Assembly (NCBI GenBank): GCA_019417865.1
Contig: DYCW01000373.1
Coordinates: forward strand, 1-18,550
DNA: 18,550 nt
From: Ruminococcus sp.
Lineage (GTDB): Bacteria > Bacillota > Clostridia > Oscillospirales > Ruminococcaceae
Reading direction: 5' to 3'
Shown: positions 1-7,771 of the stretch, piece by piece
Layout: each line of letters starts with the position of its first letter
How positions within the stretch are numbered: position 1 is the stretch's first letter
Notes under the pieces: model-generated
What the model was told of the DNA's origin: nothing
What the model saw: only the letters and a program-made list of their open reading frames with translations
Databases searched by the model: none
Program-made: the position numbers and the translations under genes

Positions 1-1
1 A

Positions 2-3000
2 ACTATCTATTTTAATCAGCCCGAAATTAGCAATACAAATACACATTTCTATATAGCATATTCTACTAAGATAGAGTGTGAAAAATTGGATGCTCAAATC
101 GGAGAGGAAAATTATACATTTTCAAATGTAGTTAATAAGTATGATAAAACTACAAAGCAGCCAAACGGCGAATCTACACAGTTAGATGTTACCATCAAAC
201 AGCCTTCCGACCTTGTACGGAAATCTTACCAAGAAACCCTGTTGCCGGGCGTACTGCAATTTTCTTTGCATATCAATCCGGAGGGGAAAAACCTTTCCAA
301 CGGTTCTACCATTGATATCGAAGATATTTTCAAGGTAACAAAGTATGAAGATAAATGTACGGTAACTTCTGGAGATAAAGTTGGTGAAGATCCAAACGGA
401 AAACTGGTTGATACTTTAATGAGCAATATTGTACTCTATGAAGTGGATGTTAGTGGCAATAAGACGAGACTGCCATCCAGTGAGTATAGTATGCAATTTG
501 AAAATGGCGATTCCGTAAGTAACGGATCGGCATTGTTAAAGCTCACGATTCCAGATGAAAAACACATCTATATTGAGTACACCTATAAGATGCTTGCCAA
601 CGAGAACACACCTTCTGTGATCAATGGCTGCTGGGCATCGCAATTGGTCAATGGTATGAGGGTCAAGATGCAGCCAGGCATGGTGCCTCCAGCAGGCGAC
701 ATTATTACATTCAGTAATGAAGCAAAACTGGAAGCGGATAGTGCAACTGGCGAAGATTCTACAGATAATACGCAATATCAAGTTTCGGAATCTGGCGGTA
801 CGATTTCGACCAATCGGCTGCCTGAGATTTATAAGGTGAATACAGGTGACTATACCATTAACGATTTGCAGGCAACATTTTATCTTGCAAAGTATGAAAA
901 TGGAAAATGGTATTATGCGACACGGATTGATGAGAATCGCCGATTGACCTGGGGAGAAACTGGGTTTGATGGTATACGTGTGGATCAGAAGGCACTGGAA
1001 ATTGATGTGCAGGAAGCTTATCAAGTCGTATTGGGACAAAATACACTTTATAAACTTGTGGAAATTTCTGTTCCGGATGGCTATGCTGGCTCTGACTTGT
1101 TGAATGGTAATGCAGCTGCATTTAAAGAAATGTTACTGGGTTATATGAATGGGGGAAAAACTAAGTACAACGGTGTGGATTATAGCAACTTCCTGACAAA
1201 GTACCGGCATACCAACTACTTCTCTTATAATAGTATATTGTCTTCTTATCCGGAAGGCATTACAGCAAATCAAGTGATGCAGATTAAATCTGGCGATAAT
1301 ATTGAAATTCCGAATAACGAACTGATTGATCTTTCTGTTAGCAAGCAGTGGATTGGTTCTGCAACAGAAGCAGAAAAAGATGATTCGAGTGTTACACTGG
1401 AATTGTACTGGTCTGATAAAAAGACAACAACCGGACTGCCGCCAGCTGATGCGAAACTTGTAGAGCCGGCAGAATTGGGGATTCAAGTTCCAGAAGGCAC
1501 AACATTCTCTCATACAAAGACCATACCAATGGCAATGTTGGATGGAGAAAGTCCAATCTGGACGGATCTTCCGAATGGTTTGGATAGCGGAACAGGAAAC
1601 AAACCGATTTATTACTACATCAAGGAAACGGCATATACCATTGGCGGAAAGACATATACGCTGCAAGACGATGGGACATTTAAAACAGAAGTAGCGGAGG
1701 ATGAGACACCAGAAGAAGGTACATATTTACCAATTTATGTTGGCAATGCCGCAAACACGGACGCTACCATTACGGTAAAGAATACCCAGAAGCTAATGCT
1801 GCAGAAGGAATGGAAAGATGCCAATAACAATCCATTAAGTGAGAATAAGATACCGGATAAAATTCTTGTTTCTATCTATGGTGTAGGTGAGGATGGTGTA
1901 CAGACATCATCACCAATCTTCTCAAACGTAGAATTGAAGAAAACGGAAAACTGGACAAAGGACATTACGGCTCTGTTGGGAACGAATGATCTGAATAGTA
2001 CACTGAATTACAAGAGCTACATTGCAAAGGAAGTGATTCCGGAAGGCGAAACGGCACAGCTCAACAATTATGTTATCAGCTGCGTGTTCAATCTAAATGC
2101 AAATTCTGGTGACATTACGATTACCAATAAGAGCAATGTTCCCTCTTCTACTTCTGTTGAGATACAGAAGCAGTGGAGTGATGGAACAGAGATTCACGCA
2201 GTAGAGTGGGAGAAAAATGGTAAGAAAATTACAGATTCGATTCATGTTTCTTTGTGGCGTTCTACAGAAAAGATTCCGGATGCAGAACTGGCGAACCTGA
2301 CAACAGCAGTGCTGCAAAAGTATTCTGCAGAACAAATGGTTTCGCCGGCGGGTCCTGCAGAAGAAGGACAGACACTTCCTGATTATGAAGTAGACTTGAG
2401 TGCAGCAAACAACTGGAAGTATGTCTGGACGGGTCTTGAAATGGAAGACGAAAGCACGACGCCGGCACAGAAGTATTACTATTATGCGTATGAGGATTTG
2501 AGTGAATCCAATATTCAAGATGGTACGAATGTGGATGGCTCCAGTAAGTATACACCAAGTTATACCATCAAATCGCAGACAACTGGTAAAACGACTTATA
2601 TTGTAACCAATTCCCGAAATTCCATCGTGGCAAAGAAGGTTTGGTACGATGAAAACGGAAACCAGATTGTAAATGTGTATGATGAAGACGGTAATCTTGA
2701 AAAGAATAATATGAGTAATTTGCCGGAAGTTGAGTTGGATGTGTATAAGAAAGAAGCAAAGATACCAGAAAGTGGACTGAAAATTGTAGCTTTTGGTGAT
2801 TCTATTACAGATGGTTATTGGACGTATGGAAATGGTCAGGATTATCCATCACAACTGACTACACTTTTGAAGAATGATAAGTATACACTTGTTAATGGTT
2901 CTGTAAGCAATAAGGGTGTAAGTCAACAACAAATAGGGGCAGATCTAACCACCCAGCCCCAGGGTACTATTAGAAGTCGAGTAAATAATGATATTCCAAC

Positions 3001-5788
3001 TGATGCAAATATTGTTTGTTTCTTAGGTGGTACAAATGATATTCATCAGGGTGGAAGTTCTGTTAAAGGTAATCCTGAAGGCGTATTTCAAAGATTTGAG
3101 GATTGTATTGAAGAAATTCAAGCAAGAACAGAGAATAAGGCTGTCATTTTCGTAGGAAGCATTCCACATTTTGATTTCTTTAATGATGATAATACTGCTA
3201 CAACAGTTACAAGTGGAGGTTGGTGGAATTGGTTAGCTGACTACAATACTCAAGCTGGTGAAACCAAAGCAAACGCATTTATAGATCAGTACAATTCTTT
3301 AATTAAACAGTATGCAAATACAAAAGAGGGTGTTTATTTTGTAGATGTTTGTTCTGCTGTTAACAAAGATACAATGCTGAAAGATGGCTGTCATCCAAAT
3401 GCAGATGGCTATGTTGCAATCGCAAAGGAATACGAAAAAGCAATCAATGATTATTACTCATCAAGCAGTGCCCCAATCGGCAAGATCACTCTCAACAAAG
3501 ATAACAACTGGATGGCTTCCTATGACATTGTAGGCGGTAGTGCAAGCGACGAATACTATGTAGTGGAAACCGAAGTTCCAACTGGTTGGACAAAAGAGAT
3601 TACAGATGCTGCCGGCAATATCATTCCGAATGATGGTCCAAGCAACTCCCAAAAAGCTGGTAGTGGAACACCAATTACAGTTGCCAACAAGAGAAGTATC
3701 CCGAAGACAGCACTTTCTGTAGAGAAGACTTGGAGAAATGATAATGCGGAAGCAGATGCAGCCAATCGGGCAAAGATTTCTCTGATTCTGCAACAGAGTA
3801 CCGATCGAGAAACCTGGGTGGACACAACGATTGCTATGCCAACGAAAACGGTAGATCCAACGAATGAAAACAAATGGATTTATACGTATACCGATCTTCT
3901 GACGCAAGATATCAATGGGAACCAATACTACTATAAGATTCGAGAAGAAGCTTTGGAGGGTTATACGACAGCATATGGTACGTCTACCGACTCTGAAGAA
4001 AAAGGTCTTGCTGCTGTAGACGGTAATACAGGTACACTGCATGTAACCAACACAAGAGGCATTTCCTTGACGGTAAAGAAGGTATGGATGGATGAAAATG
4101 GGGAAGCATTAACGGAAGGTTTGCCGACTGCAATCACGGTAAGGATTCATCGTGCAACGAGTCTTGAGAGTGTGCCGGATGATGTGAAGGATAATTTGAT
4201 TCTGCAAGTACCTTCAACAGCTTCTGTTGGCGTTGGGAAAGAGGTAACTGTAACGGCAAACAAGAACGTTACAGAAGTTACTTCTTCAAATCCAGAGATT
4301 GCAACGGTAACATATGATGGTAATCAGATTACAATTACTGGTGTAGCAGAAGGTCCGGCAACGATTACGGTTACAGATGGGAAGACCACAGAAGAAATTA
4401 CAGTAACGGTGTCGGCACTGGAGATTTACTTGGATGGTGCACAGACCTTTACCATGGTAGCAGGTGAGACCGGAACCTTAACCGCAAAGAAGGGTGATGA
4501 GGAGGTTCCCGCAACGTTCACCATTATAGAAGGTGCAAGTCTGGTGACGCTGAATGGCTCTCAAGTTACTGCAAATGCTGCTGGCGAGGTTACCGTGAAA
4601 GCAACTACGGCAGATGGTATGGAGACAACGGATACAATTAGCATCTCTTTGCCTGAAACATTTGAAATCAGTGGACCGAGTGAAGTGATGGCTGGCGGTG
4701 ATCCTATTAAGTTAGAAATTGATAAACCTTATGGCACATTTACATGGTCAGCTTCTAATGGAAATGCAACTGTGGATGGAAATGGTAATGTAACTGGTGT
4801 GACAAAGGGTGAAGTTGTTATTACAGCAACACGAAATGATGGTGTGAAAGCAACTTATAATGTAACTATAAAGGGCGAGCCAGATTTACCAAATAGTACG
4901 GCAGTGCTTTCTAGCAATCATAGTGTTAGCATTCCATCAGGATATAGTGCAACAAAGATTGTCATAGAATTTGAAAGAACAAGTGGAAGTAATAATTTTT
5001 ATTTTCAATTAAATGGCAGTCAAGGTGGCGGAAATGTTAATACTGTCAATGGTGAATGGAAATTTGTGGGTGGTCATCCTTGGGGTACTGGGATAAATGA
5101 AGGGTATACTTTTGTATCAGATGGCGAAAAGGCATTGGGTACACTTACTTTTGGGGATAATATTTCAGTATTAGACCTTATTCCTAATGGAAGTTCATGG
5201 AACATTAGATATGTATTGACTTGTAAAAATGCAAGTGGAGAAGAGAAATATGTTGTATATCCTTCTTCTGTCTCCCGCACTGCCCCTCAGCAAGTAAGAG
5301 CAGCCAGTGTAGCCGCAGAAGAAATCATGCCTATGCTGGGTGATGCAGCTACTACGAACACCTCTGTGGGCTTTGTAAATAATGTTGCTACCATCACCCT
5401 CAGCCCGACCTCAAATCCGGAGGGCGAGGCATGGACATATGTTGCTAAAAATCTGGATGTTTACGATGCTAACGGTCAGCCTTACTACTACTGGGTAGAA
5501 GAAGTCGGTGCTGGAGAAGGCGGACTTTCTAACTACGAGGTAAGCTATCTCTTTGACGACGCAGATGGCGATACAACCTATGCCATCAATGCGGCGAATC
5601 CGGGTAATGCTATGGCAACCATCCGGAATACCAAAACCCAAAACGAATCCTACGAACTGCCATCAACAGGCGGAATCGGCACAAGATGGTATACCATCGC
5701 TGGGCTGCTTGTGCTGGGCGGCGGCTGCGGCGGATTCGCAACAACCCACCTTATCAGACGTTTTCGTAGAAGAAAATGTACAAAATAA
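2..5788 (+). CDS. Giant LPXTG surface protein / probable pilus tip adhesin with embedded SGNH esterase (5' partial)
   Basis: The frame is open from the first bases, so the N-terminus and signal peptide lie outside the window; the TTG at 86 is internal. Counting codon 2-4 as residue 1, 1,928 residues are visible: adhesin-like sequence (1-270), a SpaA-like domain (273-365), then Cna_B-type repeats starting near 441, 597, 718, 874, 1237 and 1355. Each repeat opens with a Lys beside Trp (KKVW, EKTW, KQW); most close with an Asn strand (VTNTR, ITNKS), the Lys/Asn pair of Cna_B isopeptide bonds. Repeat 4 is interrupted (about 925-1153) by an SGNH hydrolase; repeat 6 (about 1401-1793) by three Big_2-like domains and an unknown beta-rich domain. 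The C-terminus is LPSTGG (1886-1891), a membrane helix and RRFRRRK tail, a sortase anchoring signal. The backbone pilin downstream shares LPSTGGIGT, suggesting the same sortase handles both. Tip location is inferred. Confidence 0.9.
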   Translation, partial: TIYFNQPEISNTNTHFYIAYSTKIECEKLDAQIGEENYTFSNVVNKYDKTTKQPNGESTQLDVTIKQPSDLVRKSYQETLLPGVLQFSLHINPEGKNLSNGSTIDIEDIFKVTKYEDKCTVTSGDKVGEDPNGKLVDTLMSNIVLYEVDVSGNKTRLPSSEYSMQFENGDSVSNGSALLKLTIPDEKHIYIEYTYKMLANENTPSVINGCWASQLVNGMRVKMQPGMVPPAGDIITFSNEAKLEADSATGEDSTDNTQYQVSESGGTISTNRLPEIYKVNTGDYTINDLQATFYLAKYENGKWYYATRIDENRRLTWGETGFDGIRVDQKALEIDVQEAYQVVLGQNTLYKLVEISVPDGYAGSDLLNGNAAAFKEMLLGYMNGGKTKYNGVDYSNFLTKYRHTNYFSYNSILSSYPEGITANQVMQIKSGDNIEIPNNELIDLSVSKQWIGSATEAEKDDSSVTLELYWSDKKTTTGLPPADAKLVEPAELGIQVPEGTTFSHTKTIPMAMLDGESPIWTDLPNGLDSGTGNKPIYYYIKETAYTIGGKTYTLQDDGTFKTEVAEDETPEEGTYLPIYVGNAANTDATITVKNTQKLMLQKEWKDANNNPLSENKIPDKILVSIYGVGEDGVQTSSPIFSNVELKKTENWTKDITALLGTNDLNSTLNYKSYIAKEVIPEGETAQLNNYVISCVFNLNANSGDITITNKSNVPSSTSVEIQKQWSDGTEIHAVEWEKNGKKITDSIHVSLWRSTEKIPDAELANLTTAVLQKYSAEQMVSPAGPAEEGQTLPDYEVDLSAANNWKYVWTGLEMEDESTTPAQKYYYYAYEDLSESNIQDGTNVDGSSKYTPSYTIKSQTTGKTTYIVTNSRNSIVAKKVWYDENGNQIVNVYDEDGNLEKNNMSNLPEVELDVYKKEAKIPESGLKIVAFGDSITDGYWTYGNGQDYPSQLTTLLKNDKYTLVNGSVSNKGVSQQQIGADLTTQPQGTIRSRVNNDIPTDANIVCFLGGTNDIHQGGSSVKGNPEGVFQRFEDCIEEIQARTENKAVIFVGSIPHFDFFNDDNTATTVTSGGWWNWLADYNTQAGETKANAFIDQYNSLIKQYANTKEGVYFVDVCSAVNKDTMLKDGCHPNADGYVAIAKEYEKAINDYYSSSSAPIGKITLNKDNNWMASYDIVGGSASDEYYVVETEVPTGWTKEITDAAGNIIPNDGPSNSQKAGSGTPITVANKRSIPKTALSVEKTWRNDNAEADAANRAKISLILQQSTDRETWVDTTIAMPTKTVDPTNENKWIYTYTDLLTQDINGNQYYYKIREEALEGYTTAYGTSTDSEEKGLAAVDGNTGTLHVTNTRGISLTVKKVWMDENGEALTEGLPTAITVRIHRATSLESVPDDVKDNLILQVPSTASVGVGKEVTVTANKNVTEVTSSNPEIATVTYDGNQITITGVAEGPATITVTDGKTTEEITVTVSALEIYLDGAQTFTMVAGETGTLTAKKGDEEVPATFTIIEGASLVTLNGSQVTANAAGEVTVKATTADGMETTDTISISLPETFEISGPSEVMAGGDPIKLEIDKPYGTFTWSASNGNATVDGNGNVTGVTKGEVVITATRNDGVKATYNVTIKGEPDLPNSTAVLSSNHSVSIPSGYSATKIVIEFERTSGSNNFYFQLNGSQGGGNVNTVNGEWKFVGGHPWGTGINEGYTFVSDGEKALGTLTFGDNISVLDLIPNGSSWNIRYVLTCKNASGEEKYVVYPSSVSRTAPQQVRAASVAAEEIMPMLGDAATTNTSVGFVNNVATITLSPTSNPEGEAWTYVAKNLDVYDANGQPYYYWVEEVGAGEGGLSNYEVSYLFDDADGDTTYAINAANPGNAMATIRNTKTQNESYELPSTGGIGTRWYTIAGLLVLGGGCGGFATTHLIRRFRRRKCTK
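2780..3457 (+). other. SGNH/GDSL hydrolase domain inserted in Cna_B repeat 4
   Basis: This segment encodes a full SGNH-type esterase/lipase domain in frame inside the large surface protein. Block I is FGDSITDGY with nucleophile Ser at codon 2801-2803 (residue 934 of the visible protein). The block II Gly is probably at 2915-2917 (NKGVSQ), block III GGTND has its Asn at 3035-3037 (residue 1012), and block V DGCHPN supplies Asp (3383-3385, residue 1128) and His (3392-3394, residue 1131). All hallmark residues are present, so activity is plausible. Substrate cannot be read from sequence; acetyl or other acyl esters on plant polysaccharide or host glycans are candidates by family precedent. Before it runs the Cna_B strand VELDVYKK and after it the strand IGKITLNKDNNW, so it sits in one loop of the stalk domain. 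Confidence 0.85.
4202..5380 (+). other. Three Big_2-like domains plus unknown beta-rich domain inserted in Cna_B repeat 6
   Basis: The last Cna_B repeat opens at about 4064 (SLTVKKVW) and its closing half resumes near 5381 (VATITL, then AWTYVAKNLDVYDANG, YYYWVEE). The material between is unrelated to Cna_B. Three bacterial Ig-like (Big_2-type) units are readable: about 4202-4420 (ASVGVGKEVTVTA, then ITGVAEGPATITVTDG), 4421-4660 (TMVAGETGTLTA, then GEVTVKATT) and 4661-4876 (EVMAGGDPIKLEI, then VTGVTKGEVVITATRNDG). A fourth segment, about 4880-5265, is rich in beta-strand, Asn, Ser and aromatic residues (FYFQLNGSQGGGN, GEWKFVGGHPWGTG) and resembles a carbohydrate-binding beta-sandwich in texture only; I cannot assign it to a family. 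An Ala-rich linker (5275-5360) joins it back to the scaffold. Confidence 0.7.
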
Positions 5789-5833
5789 ACAAAAATGAAG
5801 GCTCGATGTTGAGTAAAATGTAAAAACGTTTCG

Positions 5834-5884
5834 GAACTTCTTGACAACTAAAACGTTATATGTTACAATGGAGTCAAGAAGTTC
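5834..5884. repeat. 12-bp perfect inverted repeat around the pilin promoter
   Basis: GAACTTCTTGAC (5834-5845) is matched by its reverse complement GTCAAGAAGTTC (5873-5884), and pairing continues imperfectly outward. The arms are separated by 27 bp that contain the promoter spacer and -10 box; the left arm overlaps five of the six -35 bases. Transcription should start inside or just before the right arm, so the dyad is more likely a DNA-level operator than an RNA terminator. Two copies of AAAACGTT (5823-5830 and 5850-5857), each holding the palindrome AACGTT, lie 27 bp apart in the same region. Confidence 0.7.
5841..5869 (+). promoter_or_regulatory. Near-consensus sigma-A promoter of the backbone pilin gene
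   Basis: TTGACA (5841-5846), 17-bp spacer, TACAAT (5864-5869): a perfect -35, optimal spacing and one mismatch in the -10. Start of transcription is expected near 5876, giving a leader of about 107 nt before the pilin start codon. A strong promoter here fits the high expression a fibre subunit needs. No intrinsic terminator is visible between the upstream gene and this promoter. Confidence 0.8.
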
Positions 5885-5904
5885 TGAACAAACAGAGAAC
5901 CGCA

Positions 5905-5974
5905 GGCGGCAAATGGCAAATGGTCACCGCCAAAATGAAAACGAAAATGAGCGGAAGCTCAGGAAAAAAAGGAG
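5905..5974 (+). promoter_or_regulatory. Structured 5' leader and ribosome binding site of the pilin mRNA
   Basis: Within the leader, GGCGG (5905-5909) can pair with CCGCC (5927-5931), a short hairpin GAGC-GGAA-GCTC (5949-5960) carries a GNRA-type tetraloop, and a strong purine Shine-Dalgarno stretch with AAGGAG at 5969-5974 lies 8 nt before the ATG at 5983. CAAATGG is repeated in tandem at 5910-5923. Together these could stabilise or tune an abundant mRNA; no known riboswitch class is recognised. Confidence 0.45.
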
Positions 5975-5982
5975 CGTTTATT

Positions 5983-7677
5983 ATGAAAAACACGAAAAGA
6001 ACAAGAAGAGTCGCAGCGTTTGCAGCAGCTGTAATGATGGTAGCTTGTGCAGCAGTACCGATGGGATCCATGACAGCCAGTGCGGTAGCAGGTGAGTATA
6101 CTATCAATGTAAGCCCGACAACGGGTAATGTGAGTGCAGTCTCCTCAGCTAAAGCGTATAGAATTTTTGCTTTGACTTTGGATGAGTATGATGTTGACGC
6201 TCAAACTTATGGTTCTTATTCATATACAGTTGATGATACTTGCGTGCTGACCAAGGAGCAGCTTTTGGCATACAAGCCAACTCCTCAAGCTGAAGCATTT
6301 ACATCAGTAAACGAATTGGTAACATCCATTAAAACTGATGCTGATGCACGTGCATTTGGTGATTGGATTTATACCACTTATAAGACCCAATTGGAGGGTG
6401 CTTCTAAGGGAGTTTATACAGCAGATACTAATGGTGTGATTGACACAGAAACTGCTGGTTACTATCTGGTTTATGGGGTTGGTATTAATTCTAAGGGTGA
6501 AGAGGATAAAAACACTGTTGTTTCTCAGGTAATGTTGGATTCTACTGATAAGACGGCTGAATTAATATTGAAATTGGATGCACCTTCTTTGGATAAGGAA
6601 ATCAAGCATAATGAACTTAACACTTGGGGTAAGGTCGGAGATAATCAGATTGGTGATCAGGTAGAATTCCGTATTTCTACTACTGTGCCAAGTCTTGCTG
6701 GTTATACAGATCAGGGTGAAAAGTATAAATATGTAATTCACGATACATTGGATGCAGGTCTTACCTATACTGAGGGCAGTTTAAAGATTTATACAAATGC
6801 TGGATTAACAGAAGCACTTGATACAAAGTATTATGAGGTGGTAGCGGAAAAAGCACATGATGCTTGCACGTTTGAAGTTTCTGTTGATGTGAGTGCAGCA
6901 GTTGCTGATAAAGCTATTACGGAAAATTCAACAATTTATACCTACTATACCGCGGAATTGAACTCAAATGCTCTTGTTGCAACAGGAGAAAGTGACAGCA
7001 CGAATCACAATGATAACATAGCATATCTGGAGTATTCAAATAACCCATATGCTACTGATGATGGCAATCAGGATACAGGAGAAACCCCAGAGGTTGAGGT
7101 TTATGATTGGACATTCTATGAAGACATTACAAAGGTAGCTGGTAAAATTGGCGGTACAAAATTGGATGGTGCAGAATTTTCTGTTTATGCTGTGAATCCT
7201 GTTGGTAACACTGATGCAAAGCCGTTGGAGTTTATTAATAACGGTGATGGTACATATACACTGAAGTCTTCAAAAGCTGATGTAACAGGTAAAACAGTAA
7301 CCTCTACAATTGTATCAAAAGCTGATGCGGCAATTAAACTTAAAGGTTTGGATGATGCAGTTACTTATTATCTGCAAGAAACCAAGGAACCGGAAGGTTA
7401 TACATTGTTGTCAACCCCTGTGTCTTTCAAAATCACTGCTGGATATCTGCCAGATGGTGCAGATGCTGCTGAAACTCCGTCTACTTTGCAGACTTTGACA
7501 GATGATAATACAACGGATGGTGCTAATAACTTGGATGTAATCAATAAAGCTGGTTCTGCTCTCCCGTCCACTGGTGGCATTGGTACGACCCTCTTCTATG
7601 TAGGCGGCGGCGTACTGGTTGCTGGTGCTGGTGTCCTGCTCATCACCAAGAAGCGTGCAAAGAAGGACGCTGAATAA
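5983..7677 (+). CDS. Major (backbone) pilin, SpaA-type, isopeptide-forming, LPXTG-anchored
   Basis: A 564-residue secreted protein that should form the pilus shaft. The start is the ATG at 5983, 8 nt after a strong AAGGAG; an upstream in-frame extension lacks a signal peptide and is rejected. Residues 1-34 are a signal peptide (basic MKNTKRTRR, Ala/Met-rich core, ASA cleavage site). A first pilin domain (about 36-190) is followed by a second (about 200-375) with FRISTTVPSLAGY and YVIHDTLDAGLTYTEG, typical of fimbrial isopeptide-forming D2 domains. The third is Cna_B-like: Lys384 (DITK), Glu466 in the E-box LQETKEPEGY, Asn521 (VINK). LPSTGG is at 527-532, followed by a glycine-rich helix and KKRAKKDAE tail. 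A canonical YPK pilin motif is not visible; Lys197 (ELILKLDAP) is the best positional substitute. The middle of the gene is much more AT-rich than its ends. The class C sortase follows 94 nt downstream. Confidence 0.92.
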   Translation: MKNTKRTRRVAAFAAAVMMVACAAVPMGSMTASAVAGEYTINVSPTTGNVSAVSSAKAYRIFALTLDEYDVDAQTYGSYSYTVDDTCVLTKEQLLAYKPTPQAEAFTSVNELVTSIKTDADARAFGDWIYTTYKTQLEGASKGVYTADTNGVIDTETAGYYLVYGVGINSKGEEDKNTVVSQVMLDSTDKTAELILKLDAPSLDKEIKHNELNTWGKVGDNQIGDQVEFRISTTVPSLAGYTDQGEKYKYVIHDTLDAGLTYTEGSLKIYTNAGLTEALDTKYYEVVAEKAHDACTFEVSVDVSAAVADKAITENSTIYTYYTAELNSNALVATGESDSTNHNDNIAYLEYSNNPYATDDGNQDTGETPEVEVYDWTFYEDITKVAGKIGGTKLDGAEFSVYAVNPVGNTDAKPLEFINNGDGTYTLKSSKADVTGKTVTSTIVSKADAAIKLKGLDDAVTYYLQETKEPEGYTLLSTPVSFKITAGYLPDGADAAETPSTLQTLTDDNTTDGANNLDVINKAGSALPSTGGIGTTLFYVGGGVLVAGAGVLLITKKRAKKDAE

Positions 7678-7694
7678 TCATTCGTAAATCCATT

Positions 7695-7754
7695 TCGGTT
7701 TTGATACCGATTCATCCTAATATCCAGTCTGTCGGCGGGAGTTCCTGCCGACAG
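7695..7754 (+). promoter_or_regulatory. Two hairpins in the pilin-sortase gap, no U-tract
   Basis: TCGGT/ACCGA (7695-7699 with 7706-7710) forms a small stem. CTGTCGGCGGG (7729-7739) pairs with CCTGCCGACAG (7744-7754) as an 11-bp GC-rich stem with one G-U and a 4-nt loop. No run of T follows, so this is not a standard intrinsic terminator. It ends 6 nt before the sortase Shine-Dalgarno (GGGAG, 7761-7765) and could protect the 3' end of pilin mRNA or lower sortase translation. Confidence 0.55.
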
Positions 7755-7771
7755 GCATTAGGGAGTGCCTC

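Noticed and set aside
86..88. TTG at 86 as the true start of the giant surface protein
   Set aside because: The frame stays open to base 2 with sequence of the same kind, no ribosome site precedes it and no signal peptide follows; the gene is cut by the window edge.
2780..3457. SGNH segment as a separate gene or transposon cargo
   Set aside because: It is continuous in frame, has no start, stop, terminal repeats or target duplication that I could find; it is a domain insertion.
5553..5847. Small overlapping frames around the end of the surface gene
   Set aside because: They lie out of frame over the sorting signal, have no ribosome site and no recognisable protein pattern.
5860..5982. Upstream in-frame start for the pilin
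   Set aside because: It begins in the promoter -10 region and would put about 40 residues before the signal peptide; the ATG at 5983 has a strong ribosome site.
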